64,000 nucleotides of DNA. Origin: RHLJ01 sp965247355 (lineage in GTDB: Bacteria; Bacteroidota; Rhodothermia; Balneolales; Balneolaceae). The translations under genes were made by a program, and so were the position numbers. The notes below the pieces were generated by a model. It saw nothing but the letters and a program-made list of their open reading frames with translations, was not told the origin of the DNA and made no database searches. Shown one piece after another: positions 16,942 through 25,781 of the stretch; position 1 is the first letter of the stretch; each line of letters begins with the position of its first letter. The stretch is taken from contig OZ252011.1 of assembly GCA_965247355.1 (NCBI GenBank), forward strand, positions 1,922,001-1,986,000, written 5' to 3'.

Positions 16942-17446
16942 AAGGTTTTCTTTAGTCTTAGTTTTAGGAATCATATTCCTTCAATCCGGATGTTTACGAT
17001 ATAGCTTTACCGGCACTTCTATACCCGAAGGAGTAAATACTATCTACATTCCATTCTTTCCGGATCAGTCAAATAGTGGGTTTGGTGATCTGAGTGACAG
17101 ACTCAATCAGGCATTAATTGAACGATTTGTAAATCAAAGTCGATTACAACTGGCTAATAACGAAAGTGATGCGGATGCTGTTATTGATGGATCAATTGTA
17201 AGTTACAGTAACCGTCCTTTCAGTATTGGAGGAGATGAGCAGGCTAATCAAAACCAGGTTCAGATTAGTGTTCGGGGAAGCTTTCAGTATCAAACCGAAG
17301 AAGAAGCACTATGGAATAAAAATTTTACAGGTACTTTTACTTTTGATCCTTCTGACGATCCTATCAACGGAGAGCAGGAAGCTGCTGACGAAGCTCTTGA
17401 GCAAATCGCCAACGATATGTTTAACGACGCGGTAAGTAGTTGGTAA
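16928..17446 (+). CDS. lptE: LptE-like LPS-assembly lipoprotein
   Basis: About 172 residues from the ATG at 16928 (MVWLKRFSLVLVLGIIFLQSGC), a lipoprotein signal with lipobox LQSGC. An upstream in-frame ATG at 16895 is less likely because it adds charged residues before the signal peptide. The mature part (YSFTGTSIPEGVNTIYIPFFPDQS, then LNQALIERFVNQSRLQLANNESDADAVIDGSIVSY) has the LptE family pattern. LptE plugs the LptD barrel in the outer membrane. The start overlaps the activator's TAA by 14 bases, implying coupling. A sigma-54-type activator just upstream of lptE is, in my recollection, a recurring Bacteroidota arrangement. Confidence 0.8.
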   Translation: MVWLKRFSLVLVLGIIFLQSGCLRYSFTGTSIPEGVNTIYIPFFPDQSNSGFGDLSDRLNQALIERFVNQSRLQLANNESDADAVIDGSIVSYSNRPFSIGGDEQANQNQVQISVRGSFQYQTEEEALWNKNFTGTFTFDPSDDPINGEQEAADEALEQIANDMFNDAVSSW

Positions 17447-17492
17447 TTCCTTTTGTAAGTCATATCGAGTCACAGTATTATTACCGATAGTT

Positions 17493-18098
17493 ATGCAAAA
17501 GCTTCCATTTAATATTCCCAAATCCCTCTCTTCCTATGTAGAAAAGTTTGATGATGACCCGAAAGGTGTCACAAAAAAGCTCCATCGCCATATTAATAAG
17601 AGAGACCCTGATGCAGTAGGTCATTTCCTTCTTGCATGGTTTTATCATCTGCAAGATGAAAATCAGGCTGCAATTAAAGAGGCTTTGGTTGCTAAGACCT
17701 ATGCACCCGGTAGTCCTTTAATGGAGCATTTACATTATTTCTTAGTTCACCCCGAACTTTTCGAAGCCTCTGTTCCGAATACTGAGTATAGCTCACAACG
17801 AAAACTACAGCAGGCGTCTCGCACTTCTCCTATTCTTGATCTTGACAGATTGATTGAATTGCTCGAAGCTGTTGAATCCCAACGCATCCAAATTTCTTTA
17901 GATGAAGATGCAGACGAAACTGATTTGAGTGAGGAATCCACAGAAGTAGAGGATATAATCTCAGAAACTCTTGCAAAAATTCATGTTACTCAGGGTAATA
18001 AAAAAGAGGCTATCAAAATGTACGAGCGACTCATTACCATTAATGAGGACAAAGCTGAAGTGTACAATTCTGAGATTTCTAAGTTGAAGAAAGATTAA
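17493..18098 (+). CDS. TPR-like cytoplasmic protein, unknown function
   Basis: A 201-residue soluble protein. Its C-terminus carries one recognisable tetratricopeptide unit (ETLAKIHVTQGNKKEAIKMYERLITIN, about 160-186). The N-terminal half has a degenerate helical pair (VGHFLLAWFYHLQDENQAAIKEAL). An acidic stretch (DEDADETDLSEESTEVED) separates them. It lies 46 bases after lptE on the same strand and is probably the last gene of that operon. The gene overlaps the convergent MBL hydrolase by 4 bases (18095-18098). Confidence 0.75.
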   Translation: MQKLPFNIPKSLSSYVEKFDDDPKGVTKKLHRHINKRDPDAVGHFLLAWFYHLQDENQAAIKEALVAKTYAPGSPLMEHLHYFLVHPELFEASVPNTEYSSQRKLQQASRTSPILDLDRLIELLEAVESQRIQISLDEDADETDLSEESTEVEDIISETLAKIHVTQGNKKEAIKMYERLITINEDKAEVYNSEISKLKKD

Positions 18099-18730
18099 GC
18101 TTTCACAAAGGGATTGTTTTTCTTTTCGTGCCCTATCGTAGTCTCCTGACCATGCCCCGGATAAACAACGGTTTCTTCAGGTAGTGAATATAATTTCTCC
18201 TGAATAGATTGCTCCAACAATTCAAAATCACCTTTGTATAAGTCGGTGCGGCCAATACTTTCTCTGAAAAGAGCGTCTCCTGCAATTACCATATTGTCTT
18301 TTTCAAAGTAAAGCGAAGTATGATCCGGAGAGTGCCCTGGAGTGTATAAACATTCAAACGTAAAACCAGCAACTTCAAAGCTCCCGCTTGCCGGCAATGC
18401 TTCCGGGGTAAAACTAAACCCAATCTGATTTAGCCCAAACATGGTGGCCTGATTACCAAAATTTTCCCATAGAAAAAGATCATTGGTATTCAGATATACA
18501 GGAATGTCAAAATCCTTGAGTAGGCGTTGGAGTCCCAAAATGTGATCAACGTGAGCATGTGTTAGCACCACTGCTTTCAGCTCAATATTCTCCTGAGAAA
18601 GGTAATTACTAAAACTCGTGAACTCGTTTTCGTTCGAAAATCCGGGATCTATAATAATACCGGCAGCATCTTTCGATAGCAGATAAGTATTTTCCATGAA
18701 TGGTCCGACTTCAAAATTCTTTATATGCAT
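18095..18730 (-). CDS. MBL-fold hydrolase (glyoxalase II-like)
   Basis: A 211-residue metallo-beta-lactamase-fold enzyme. The metal motif is HAHVDHILG (H-x-H-x-D-H), followed by the histidine in YTPGHSPDHTSLY, the bridging aspartate in IAGDALF, and the terminal metal histidine in YPGHGQET. It lacks the C-terminal extra domain of classical hydroxyacylglutathione hydrolase, so it belongs to the short YcbL-like group acting on thioesters of uncertain identity. Cytoplasmic. It reads leftward, and a terminator for rpmE lies just upstream of its start. Confidence 0.85.
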   Translation of the reverse strand: MHIKNFEVGPFMENTYLLSKDAAGIIIDPGFSNENEFTSFSNYLSQENIELKAVVLTHAHVDHILGLQRLLKDFDIPVYLNTNDLFLWENFGNQATMFGLNQIGFSFTPEALPASGSFEVAGFTFECLYTPGHSPDHTSLYFEKDNMVIAGDALFRESIGRTDLYKGDFELLEQSIQEKLYSLPEETVVYPGHGQETTIGHEKKNNPFVKA

Positions 18731-18740
18731 AGCTTAAAAT

Positions 18741-18772
18741 AAAAAAGGATGTCACCATTTCTGGTGCATCCT
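18741..18772 (-). terminator. Terminator of the L31 gene
   Basis: On the minus strand GGATG.CACC / GGTG.CATCC forms a hairpin with one mismatch and is followed by six T. It lies between rpmE and the MBL hydrolase start, so the latter probably has its own promoter or depends on read-through. Confidence 0.8.
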
Positions 18773-18796
18773 CTTAAAATTTGTAAGAAATAAAAT

Positions 18797-19009
18797 TTAT
18801 TTCTTTTTGTCGTACATACGCTTGAAACGGTCAACACGACCCGCTTTAGCAGTAAAAGACTTACGTGTGTAGAAGGGGTGATTGGTTGAATCAATTTCAC
18901 TCTTATATACACCGTCGTTTGTTTTCAATGTGCTACGAGTCTGAATCTCAGAACCGTCGCTCAATACGACTGTAATTTCTTTGTAATCTGGATGAATTCC
19001 TTTTTTCAT
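18797..19009 (-). CDS. rpmE: 50S ribosomal protein bL31 (zinc-independent type)
   Basis: A 70-residue protein starting MKKGIHPDYKEITVVLSDGS, the bL31 N-terminus, and containing STNHPFYTRKSFT, the conserved HPFYTG-type block. There is no cysteine anywhere, so it is a C-minus form that does not bind zinc. Such forms often replace C-plus L31 under zinc limitation, but here it may simply be the only copy. It is followed by a strong terminator. Confidence 0.92.
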   Translation of the reverse strand: MKKGIHPDYKEITVVLSDGSEIQTRSTLKTNDGVYKSEIDSTNHPFYTRKSFTAKAGRVDRFKRMYDKKK

Positions 19010-19081
19010 AATTTCTTCGCTTCCTTCAGTTTTTTGGAAAGGCTAGAAATATAAGACTATCTGAGGGCTATTTCAATCCTT

Positions 19082-20587
19082 TTATACTTCAAAATCATTG
19101 AAATCTGAATCATCCAGATCGCTGAATGATGAGAACATGGAACCGACCATATCAGAGTAGGAAGTTTGGTCATCCAAGTCCTGCTTGCTAAGCATAGAAT
19201 TTTGATGCAAAGCTTCTAAAACCAAATCCATCCAAGCATTAAATTCGAAGTCTCCGGAGGGTTTCACCTGCTTCTTCACCAGGTCTTTTAATCCAGATAC
19301 CTTGTTCAACATTTTTTGATAATCTTTGTTGGAAAGAGTATCCGATATGTTGACATCATTGCCACTAGAAAACCAATCCGTAATAGCCTTATAACTACTT
19401 TTTTCTTCTTCAGACCGACTTTGAGGATCTGGAAAGTATTTCTTGAACGTTTTGCTTATAGAACGGCCGACAATGTGCTTAGCGACACTAATTGCTCCCT
19501 CCTGCTCACCTTCATATACCAACTCAAGTTTCCCAGTTAGTGCGGGTACTACATGATATACATCAGCAATTCTAACGGATGTTTCAGATTCTCCGTTAAT
19601 AACAGCCCTGCGTTCGGCGGAAGAAATAATCTGCTCCATCGCAGTGATAGTCATTCTGGTTGAAACACCACTTTTCTGATCAACATATTCTGATTCACGA
19701 GCTTCAAAGGCAGCTTGTTCCACTATCTCACGGTATACATCAGGTATATGAACTTTGATATCTTTGCCCCGATCATCCCAGGCTTCCTGCTTTGTTATAT
19801 TAATTCCAGTTTCTAACTCTTTGGGATAATGAGTAATAATCTGAGCATCAATCCGGTCTTTCAATGGGGTAATAATATTACCACGATTGGTATAATCTTC
19901 AGGGTTTGCAGAAAACGCCATTGAAATATCCAATGGAATTCGAACATTAAATCCGCGTATCTGGATATCCCTTTCCTGCATAATATTCAGCAGCGCAACC
20001 TGAATTCTGGGTTGAAGATCAGGCAGCTCATTAATCACAAATATTCCTCGATTTGTTCGGGGAATAAGTCCAAAATTGATTGCGTTTTCGTCGGCAAGAT
20101 TCAGCTTATGAGTTGCTGCTTTAATGGGATCAATATCTCCGATCAAATCGGCTACTGTGGTGTCAGGAGTTGCCAATTTCTCACCATATCTGTGCGAACG
20201 ATGAATCCATTCTATTGGGGTCTCATCCCCTTTCTCACTTATAAGATCTTTAGCAAATCTGGATAGAGGCTTAAGTGGATCGTCATTAATTTCTGAACCG
20301 GCGACAATTGGCATGTACTCATCCAGAAACTGAGTTAACATGCGTAAAATTTTCGTTTTTGCCTGACCCCTTAACCCGAGTAAAATCATATCATGGCGGG
20401 AGAGTATAGCATGCTGGATTTGAGGTAATACGGTTTTCTCATAACCTAGAACCCCCTCAAATATGGCCTCTTTAGCTTTAATTTTATGGATCAGATTCTT
20501 TCTGATTTCATCTTTTACAGAGACAGATTGCCAACCGCTTTCTTTTAACTCTTTGAGCGTACGTACCTTCTTGTGTAAATCTTTCAT
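19082..20587 (-). CDS. MoxR/ChlI-like AAA+ ATPase
   Basis: A 501-residue AAA+ ATPase of the MoxR/magnesium-chelatase-I-like group. The ATG at 20585-20587 is preferred over a TTG two codons earlier. Walker A is GLRGQAKTK, where the glycine before the lysine is alanine. Walker B is GIFVINELPDL, with Asn in place of the usual Asp. The segments RPRIQVALLNIMQERDIQIRG (here LQPRIQ...) and FSANPEDYTNRGNIITPLKDRID carry sensor 1 and the arginine finger. MoxR ATPases normally work with a VWA-domain partner as metal-insertion chaperones. No such partner is adjacent here. The C-terminal 130 residues are an acidic helical region. Confidence 0.85.
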   Translation of the reverse strand: MKDLHKKVRTLKELKESGWQSVSVKDEIRKNLIHKIKAKEAIFEGVLGYEKTVLPQIQHAILSRHDMILLGLRGQAKTKILRMLTQFLDEYMPIVAGSEINDDPLKPLSRFAKDLISEKGDETPIEWIHRSHRYGEKLATPDTTVADLIGDIDPIKAATHKLNLADENAINFGLIPRTNRGIFVINELPDLQPRIQVALLNIMQERDIQIRGFNVRIPLDISMAFSANPEDYTNRGNIITPLKDRIDAQIITHYPKELETGINITKQEAWDDRGKDIKVHIPDVYREIVEQAAFEARESEYVDQKSGVSTRMTITAMEQIISSAERRAVINGESETSVRIADVYHVVPALTGKLELVYEGEQEGAISVAKHIVGRSISKTFKKYFPDPQSRSEEEKSSYKAITDWFSSGNDVNISDTLSNKDYQKMLNKVSGLKDLVKKQVKPSGDFEFNAWMDLVLEALHQNSMLSKQDLDDQTSYSDMVGSMFSSFSDLDDSDFNDFEV

Positions 20588-20655
20588 CGCCAAATTTATG
20601 CAGTGAATTTACTGCTTAACTTTCGTGAATCGGTAATCATTCACTTTTTTGAAAA

Positions 20656-21915
20656 TTAATCCAAAGGAACTGTTAAAGCTCTTGATTTAATTAATGTCTC
20701 TTCCCATTCTTCTTCAGGAATAGAATCGCTGGTAATTGCTCCACCGACCGGATAGACCAATTTATCTCCCTCAATAATTGCTGTTCTTATCACAACGTTA
20801 AAGTCGAAATCCTGTTCCGGAGTAACATAACCGATTGCCCCTGAATAGATTCCCCGTCTATAATTTTCGAGCTCTTCAATGGCTTTCATCGCTGAAATTT
20901 TTGGAGCTCCTGTCATTGATCCCATAGGAAAACAAGCCTTAATAATTTCAATCGAATCAGCTGCCTCACTTACCTCACATTCTACTGTTGAAACCATTTG
21001 GTGAACGGTCTCGAAACTCTGTATTTCGAATAGGTTTTTAACCTCAACAGTACCTTTTTCCGCTATCCGACTTAAATCATTTCTTACCAAATCTACAATC
21101 ATCAGGTTTTCTGCTCTGTTTTTTTCAGACTGAAGAAGGAGCTCTGAGCTCTCATCATCGGAGTCTCCATTTCTTGACAGTGTTCCTTTGATTGGCTGCG
21201 ACCATACCTTGTTCCCTTTTCTTGATAAAAAACGCTCTGGAGAGGAACAGCAAATACTCACTCCATCCACATCTATAAATGAAGCGAATGGTACCGGGCC
21301 GAAAGATTTCATTTTTGAGTAAAGCTCGAATACATCACCTTTAAAATTAAATTCCAAAGCATGTGAAAGATTCACTTCATAAAAATCGCCTTCAGTAATG
21401 GATTTCTGAGCTCTCCGAATATTATCAAGATATTTGTTCTTCTCAATTTTGTTATTTGGAGTGATATAAGTCTCAGCGGAGTCATGATTCTTTTCCAGGT
21501 CATCGGAAATATCTCCCCTCAAAACATGTACTTCATCATCTTTTGTAATCTCTATCAAAAAACCGGGAACCATAAAAAACATATCCGGTGCAGAGGTTTT
21601 ATAGGGATTCAAGGATTTCAGATCTTCCATGTAATTCTTTAGATCGTATCCTAAATATCCAAACATCCAATCCTGATTACTCTGCTTGAACTGATCCAAT
21701 GCTATCCACGGATTAGTCTTGTGCATATCCTCTTGCTTACCTTCCCAAACAACTACCTCATCCCCAAAACTCTTGATCCATGCTTTTGGCTTACCCGCCA
21801 GATATGATTTTTCGCTTGCCGGATGATCTTTTTTTTGTGATTCCAGAAACACTACCGGTCCTTCTTTCTTCAAAGACCGGATTAAATTCGATATGTAGTT
21901 TTTATCTTTCTGCAT
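20656..21915 (-). CDS. pabB: Aminodeoxychorismate synthase component I
   Basis: A 419-residue chorismate-using enzyme that converts chorismate to 4-amino-4-deoxychorismate for folate synthesis. The key lysine lies in PIKGT, the PabB version of a motif that is PIAGT in TrpE. Other family blocks are SEKNRAENLMIVDLVRNDLSRI, GSMTGAPKISAMKAIEELE and RRGIYSGAIGY. The N-terminal domain (about 1-140) is the less conserved anthranilate-synthase-I N-terminal region. Divergent from pyrD. The glutamine amidotransferase partner is not in the window. Confidence 0.9.
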   Translation of the reverse strand: MQKDKNYISNLIRSLKKEGPVVFLESQKKDHPASEKSYLAGKPKAWIKSFGDEVVVWEGKQEDMHKTNPWIALDQFKQSNQDWMFGYLGYDLKNYMEDLKSLNPYKTSAPDMFFMVPGFLIEITKDDEVHVLRGDISDDLEKNHDSAETYITPNNKIEKNKYLDNIRRAQKSITEGDFYEVNLSHALEFNFKGDVFELYSKMKSFGPVPFASFIDVDGVSICCSSPERFLSRKGNKVWSQPIKGTLSRNGDSDDESSELLLQSEKNRAENLMIVDLVRNDLSRIAEKGTVEVKNLFEIQSFETVHQMVSTVECEVSEAADSIEIIKACFPMGSMTGAPKISAMKAIEELENYRRGIYSGAIGYVTPEQDFDFNVVIRTAIIEGDKLVYPVGGAITSDSIPEEEWEETLIKSRALTVPLD

Positions 21916-21992
21916 GAAATTAAATGGTGATGATACGGCTTCTGTCTAATTTTTATCAGTCTTTTCCGTATCATTCTGCTAAACTTCTTTGG

Positions 21993-23018
21993 ATGCTTTA
22001 TAAGTCACTCACAAAACCATTTCTTTTCCAAAAAGATGCCGAATCGGCTCACGAATTAGCTGTTAAAGTATCAGCCAAAACAAGTTCCTCTTCTTTTCTT
22101 CAAAGTTTGGCAAAAGGAATTTATGGATATGAAAATCCGAAACTTAACCGTGAGTTTTTTGGATTAAGGTTCCCAAATCCGGTTGGTCTTGCTGCAGGTT
22201 TTGATAAGAATGGAGAAACTCCGCTTGCTATGCAAGCACTGGGATTTGGGTTTGTTGAGATTGGGAGTATTACTGCTCAGCCTTCTAAAGGAAACCCGAA
22301 GCCCAGAGCATTCCGACTTCCGAAAGATCACTCTCTGATCAATAGAATGGGGCTTAATAATCAAGGTGCAGAAGCAGTAGTTAAGCGACTTTCCACCCTC
22401 AAATTGCAAATTCCTCTTGGGGTGAATATTGCCAAAACCAATGATGCTTCCATCCATGGGGATGCAGCCATTAAGGATTACCTGACTAGTTATAATCTTG
22501 CTAATACGGTGGCAGATTACATCACTGTGAATATTTCTTGTCCAAATACTGGAGAGGGTAAAACCTTTGAAGATCCGGATGCTCTTGAGGCTCTTCTTAA
22601 AGGACTGGATATCGATCAGAAAAAAAGAAAACCAACCCTCGTAAAATTTTCTGTAGATACAGATAAAGAAACACTCGAAAAACTTGTTGAGATCTGTGAA
22701 AGATATTCTGTTGCCGGATATATTGCCACAAATACTTCTTCATCCAGAACTAATCTTAAGACCTCATCTTCAAAACTAGAAGAAATTGGAAATGGAGGGC
22801 TAAGTGGACGCGCAATTGCTGGTTCAAGTACTCAGGTAGTCGGTTGGTTATCTGAAATACTTAAAGGAAATAAACCAATTATAGGAGTTGGAGGTATTGA
22901 TAGTCCTGAATCTGCTATTGAAAAAATAGCTGCTGGAGCTGATTTAATTCAGTTATATACCGGTATGGTTTACGAAGGTCCGGGCTTAATCAAACGTATT
23001 AAAAAGGGTCTGTGCTAA
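21993..23018 (+). CDS. pyrD: Dihydroorotate dehydrogenase (quinone), class 2
   Basis: A 341-residue FMN enzyme that oxidises dihydroorotate to orotate with quinone at the inner membrane. I chose the ATG at 21993, because MLYKSLTKPFLFQKDAESAHEL aligns end to end with the class 2 N-terminal amphipathic helix. The frame stays open to an ATG at 21924, which would add 23 residues. Visible motifs are FPNPVGLAAGFDKNGE, the NRMGLNNQGA block, the catalytic serine in ITVNISCPNT, LVKFSVDTD and the FMN-phosphate motif IIGVGGI. The stop is 2 bases before the convergent PorW-like gene. Confidence 0.93.
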   Translation: MLYKSLTKPFLFQKDAESAHELAVKVSAKTSSSSFLQSLAKGIYGYENPKLNREFFGLRFPNPVGLAAGFDKNGETPLAMQALGFGFVEIGSITAQPSKGNPKPRAFRLPKDHSLINRMGLNNQGAEAVVKRLSTLKLQIPLGVNIAKTNDASIHGDAAIKDYLTSYNLANTVADYITVNISCPNTGEGKTFEDPDALEALLKGLDIDQKKRKPTLVKFSVDTDKETLEKLVEICERYSVAGYIATNTSSSRTNLKTSSSKLEEIGNGGLSGRAIAGSSTQVVGWLSEILKGNKPIIGVGGIDSPESAIEKIAAGADLIQLYTGMVYEGPGLIKRIKKGLC

Positions 23019-23020
23019 TC

Positions 23021-25744
23021 TTATTGACCAAATGTGAATGTAACTTCGCAACTAACAGATGTTGCTTCACCTTCTACCAAAACAGGATCAAAAGTAACAT
23101 TCTCTTCAATCGCCGTTACGAATGCATTAACCAACTGTTCATTCCGGGTTTCTGATGAAAGCTTAAATTCATCAATAATCCCTCTGAAGTTTATGAAAAA
23201 TAGAAAACTAATCTCAGTCTCCTGTATTCCTTCAGGTATTTGCACTAACTCCAGAAAACTCTCTTTTCCTCCTCGTATAAAGACATTCTGATCAACATCC
23301 TCACAGCTTAGGTAATCTTTTGAAGGATTTAGTTCCGGAATTACTTCTTCAAAGTTTTCTGAGACTGGCTCAACAGGTAATGCAAACTCCAACTCTAAGG
23401 TTTTTATCTGATTCATATACACTGAGGCAGGATAATTATCCAAAAACAAATTGATCCTGGAACGAGTGGAATCCCAATAAGCTCCCTTATAAGGAAACAC
23501 TTCTCTAAAATCCGGTTCCGTTAATGTTGAGTCTAACAAACCAGAGAAATACAGACTATCTGAATTAGTAATATTACTATCGGTAAGAGCAATACGGGCA
23601 GAATCCTTTTCAGCCTCCAGCGATTCAATTTTTGTTTCCCAATCTTCATTAAATTGATTCCATTCAGCGATCGCTTCTGTAAAGCCAGAGTCCTTTTTTG
23701 CTATAGTTATGTACGTTTGAATGCCATCAAATAATGCTCGTTCTGCAATTTTAATCCCCCTATACTTTTCTTCGAATTCCGTAAGCATTTCTGCTTTTAA
23801 GGTATCATTTAGCACTTCATCTTCAACAATTGAAAAATACTCTTCCCTGGGATCTTCATTCAGTTCCTCGAGCAATTCAGGACGTTCAAAGCCATAAGTT
23901 TCAATTACACGGTCTGCATATATCGAGTTTGGAAATCTATTGAGCAATTCTCTCGCGGTTTCCTCCGCTTTTGCGTTCTCATTCTGGATAACATACAATT
24001 CTGATAAAGAATACAGTGAGACCGGAACTACATTACTATTCGGGCGTTCTGCTAAAATTTTATTGAAATAGATTTCAGCACTATCAGGCAAGTTTAATGA
24101 CAGAAAAAATAAATTGGCAAGTTCGTAGTTTAATGAAGATAAATCTTCCCTCACTGAATCCTGTTCTTTTGGAGTAAAAGGGACCCGACTTAAATCAATG
24201 CTCACAAAAATCTGACCTTCTTCATTAGAGTTTATTCCTGCATTATCTGTTCCTACGTCATTTTGAGCTTGAACCTCATTTACTATTAATGATGAAACTC
24301 GCCAGTTATCGACTAAAGGACGGCTGGCCCAAAGTGCATTAAATTGTTGTGAAGCTTCTGCAAGCAGCACAGGATTCTTGTGACTTAAAAACCCATTCCT
24401 TTCGGTATTTTCCTGCTGCCTATTTTGATTGCCTGGTGCATTAACATTAATTAAAGTGTTCCTTCGCTCTTCCTGCTCTCTTTGTAGCCGGGCAATTTCT
24501 TCTCTTTTTTGATTTTCCAGAACAACCAACACTGAATCAAATTTATCCTGTGGTAACTGCCCCAGCCAAAGCAGGCTATCCTGTAGATGAATTTCATTTT
24601 TTAATCGGGCATAATCGCCAAAAGAAGAAGCGAATTCACGGGCATTAAAATCTTCGGGAAGTTCTTGTTCATTCGCATTTATTCCAGATGCAGAATCATA
24701 ATAGGCTGCTGCAAGCTCAAAATTATTATATTCATATCGATTGATTTCAGCTAATCCATTATACACTCTTGCCTTAGTAACAGCTCCAGGTGTAATTCTG
24801 GGATCTCTCAGAATTCGGATATAAATGTCTTCTGCTTTTTGGTAATTGCCCCGATCCTGCTCCGTTTTGCCTAATTCAAAATTAAGCTCAGAAATAAACT
24901 CGGTATTTTTATCATCCCTGACCATGCTCGAAAATACTTTATAAGCTTCTTCCGAATCGCCGAGAGATCGTGCTACTTCTGCTTTTTTCTTTTGAGCTTC
25001 AAACTGGATATCATAATTCGTGTAGTTTTTAGTAACCTTATCGTATGCTTTAAAAGCTTCCTCATTGTTACCTAGTATTTCATGAAGCTGTCCTATTAAA
25101 AAGTAGCCCCGCTCTTTGTATTCTTTTTTGGGAAGTTTTGGAACAGCAATTACAAGTTGATCTAAAGCATTTACCCAATTTTCTCTTTCAACATAATGCT
25201 GAGCTAGTACTGCCCTTACCTGAAATTCGAGACCTTCTTTCCATTCTCCGTCAAACAAAGCTAGCTCTTCTGTTAAATACTGAACTCCTTGATTATGTAC
25301 CTCAAGCTCTAATAGCGCTCGTCCCTTCCAATAGACTGCGCGTTGCTTCATTACTTGATTTTCGGTTGAAAGGTAAAGTTCCTCAAATTTTTGGTCAGCT
25401 GAAAAATACTCTCTTCGGTAGAAGTATGACTTTCCAATTATTTCAAGAGCATCATCAACCCATTTAGTATCATCATATTTCCTAAGTATATCTGCCCCTT
25501 TATCGATAGCATTTTGGAATTCCCCGGATCCGGCCCCCATCGGAGTTTCGTGGATTCGAATTGGTAGAAGCGTGTTATAATTCCTCTGTTGTTCATCCGA
25601 GCGTTTCTGACCCAGGTTGAAACTTTTTTTCGCGTTGTAAAAGGTATTATAGTAGGCATTGAAGTTCTTAAAGTTTGACTTGAACGAAGTTTTACACCCC
25701 GATAAGAATAGAACTACTAATAAAACACCTATTAATTTACGCAT
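23021..25744 (-). CDS. PorW/SprE-like TPR lipoprotein with TonB-like C-terminus
   Basis: A 907-residue outer-membrane-type lipoprotein (lipobox FLSGC, C17). Right after the signal comes NFNAYYNTFYNAKKSFNLG, which closely resembles the start of the T9SS/gliding lipoprotein SprE/PorW. Residues about 70-370 are TPR repeats (for example NNEEAFKAYDKVTKNY and GDSEEAYKVFSSMVRD). An Asn/Gln/Glu-rich segment follows, then more TPRs (SLPDSAEIYFNKILAERPNSN). The last 95 residues (CEDVDQNVFIRGGKESFLE to FTFGQ) look like a TonB C-terminal fold: a transduction-like pattern ending in strands VSCEVTFTFG. Whether a type IX secretion system is present cannot be judged from this window. Confidence 0.75.
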   Translation of the reverse strand: MRKLIGVLLVVLFLSGCKTSFKSNFKNFNAYYNTFYNAKKSFNLGQKRSDEQQRNYNTLLPIRIHETPMGAGSGEFQNAIDKGADILRKYDDTKWVDDALEIIGKSYFYRREYFSADQKFEELYLSTENQVMKQRAVYWKGRALLELEVHNQGVQYLTEELALFDGEWKEGLEFQVRAVLAQHYVERENWVNALDQLVIAVPKLPKKEYKERGYFLIGQLHEILGNNEEAFKAYDKVTKNYTNYDIQFEAQKKKAEVARSLGDSEEAYKVFSSMVRDDKNTEFISELNFELGKTEQDRGNYQKAEDIYIRILRDPRITPGAVTKARVYNGLAEINRYEYNNFELAAAYYDSASGINANEQELPEDFNAREFASSFGDYARLKNEIHLQDSLLWLGQLPQDKFDSVLVVLENQKREEIARLQREQEERRNTLINVNAPGNQNRQQENTERNGFLSHKNPVLLAEASQQFNALWASRPLVDNWRVSSLIVNEVQAQNDVGTDNAGINSNEEGQIFVSIDLSRVPFTPKEQDSVREDLSSLNYELANLFFLSLNLPDSAEIYFNKILAERPNSNVVPVSLYSLSELYVIQNENAKAEETARELLNRFPNSIYADRVIETYGFERPELLEELNEDPREEYFSIVEDEVLNDTLKAEMLTEFEEKYRGIKIAERALFDGIQTYITIAKKDSGFTEAIAEWNQFNEDWETKIESLEAEKDSARIALTDSNITNSDSLYFSGLLDSTLTEPDFREVFPYKGAYWDSTRSRINLFLDNYPASVYMNQIKTLELEFALPVEPVSENFEEVIPELNPSKDYLSCEDVDQNVFIRGGKESFLELVQIPEGIQETEISFLFFINFRGIIDEFKLSSETRNEQLVNAFVTAIEENVTFDPVLVEGEATSVSCEVTFTFGQ

Positions 25745-25781
25745 CTGCTAGTTTTAAAATTCAGCACATCAACGTTTAAAA

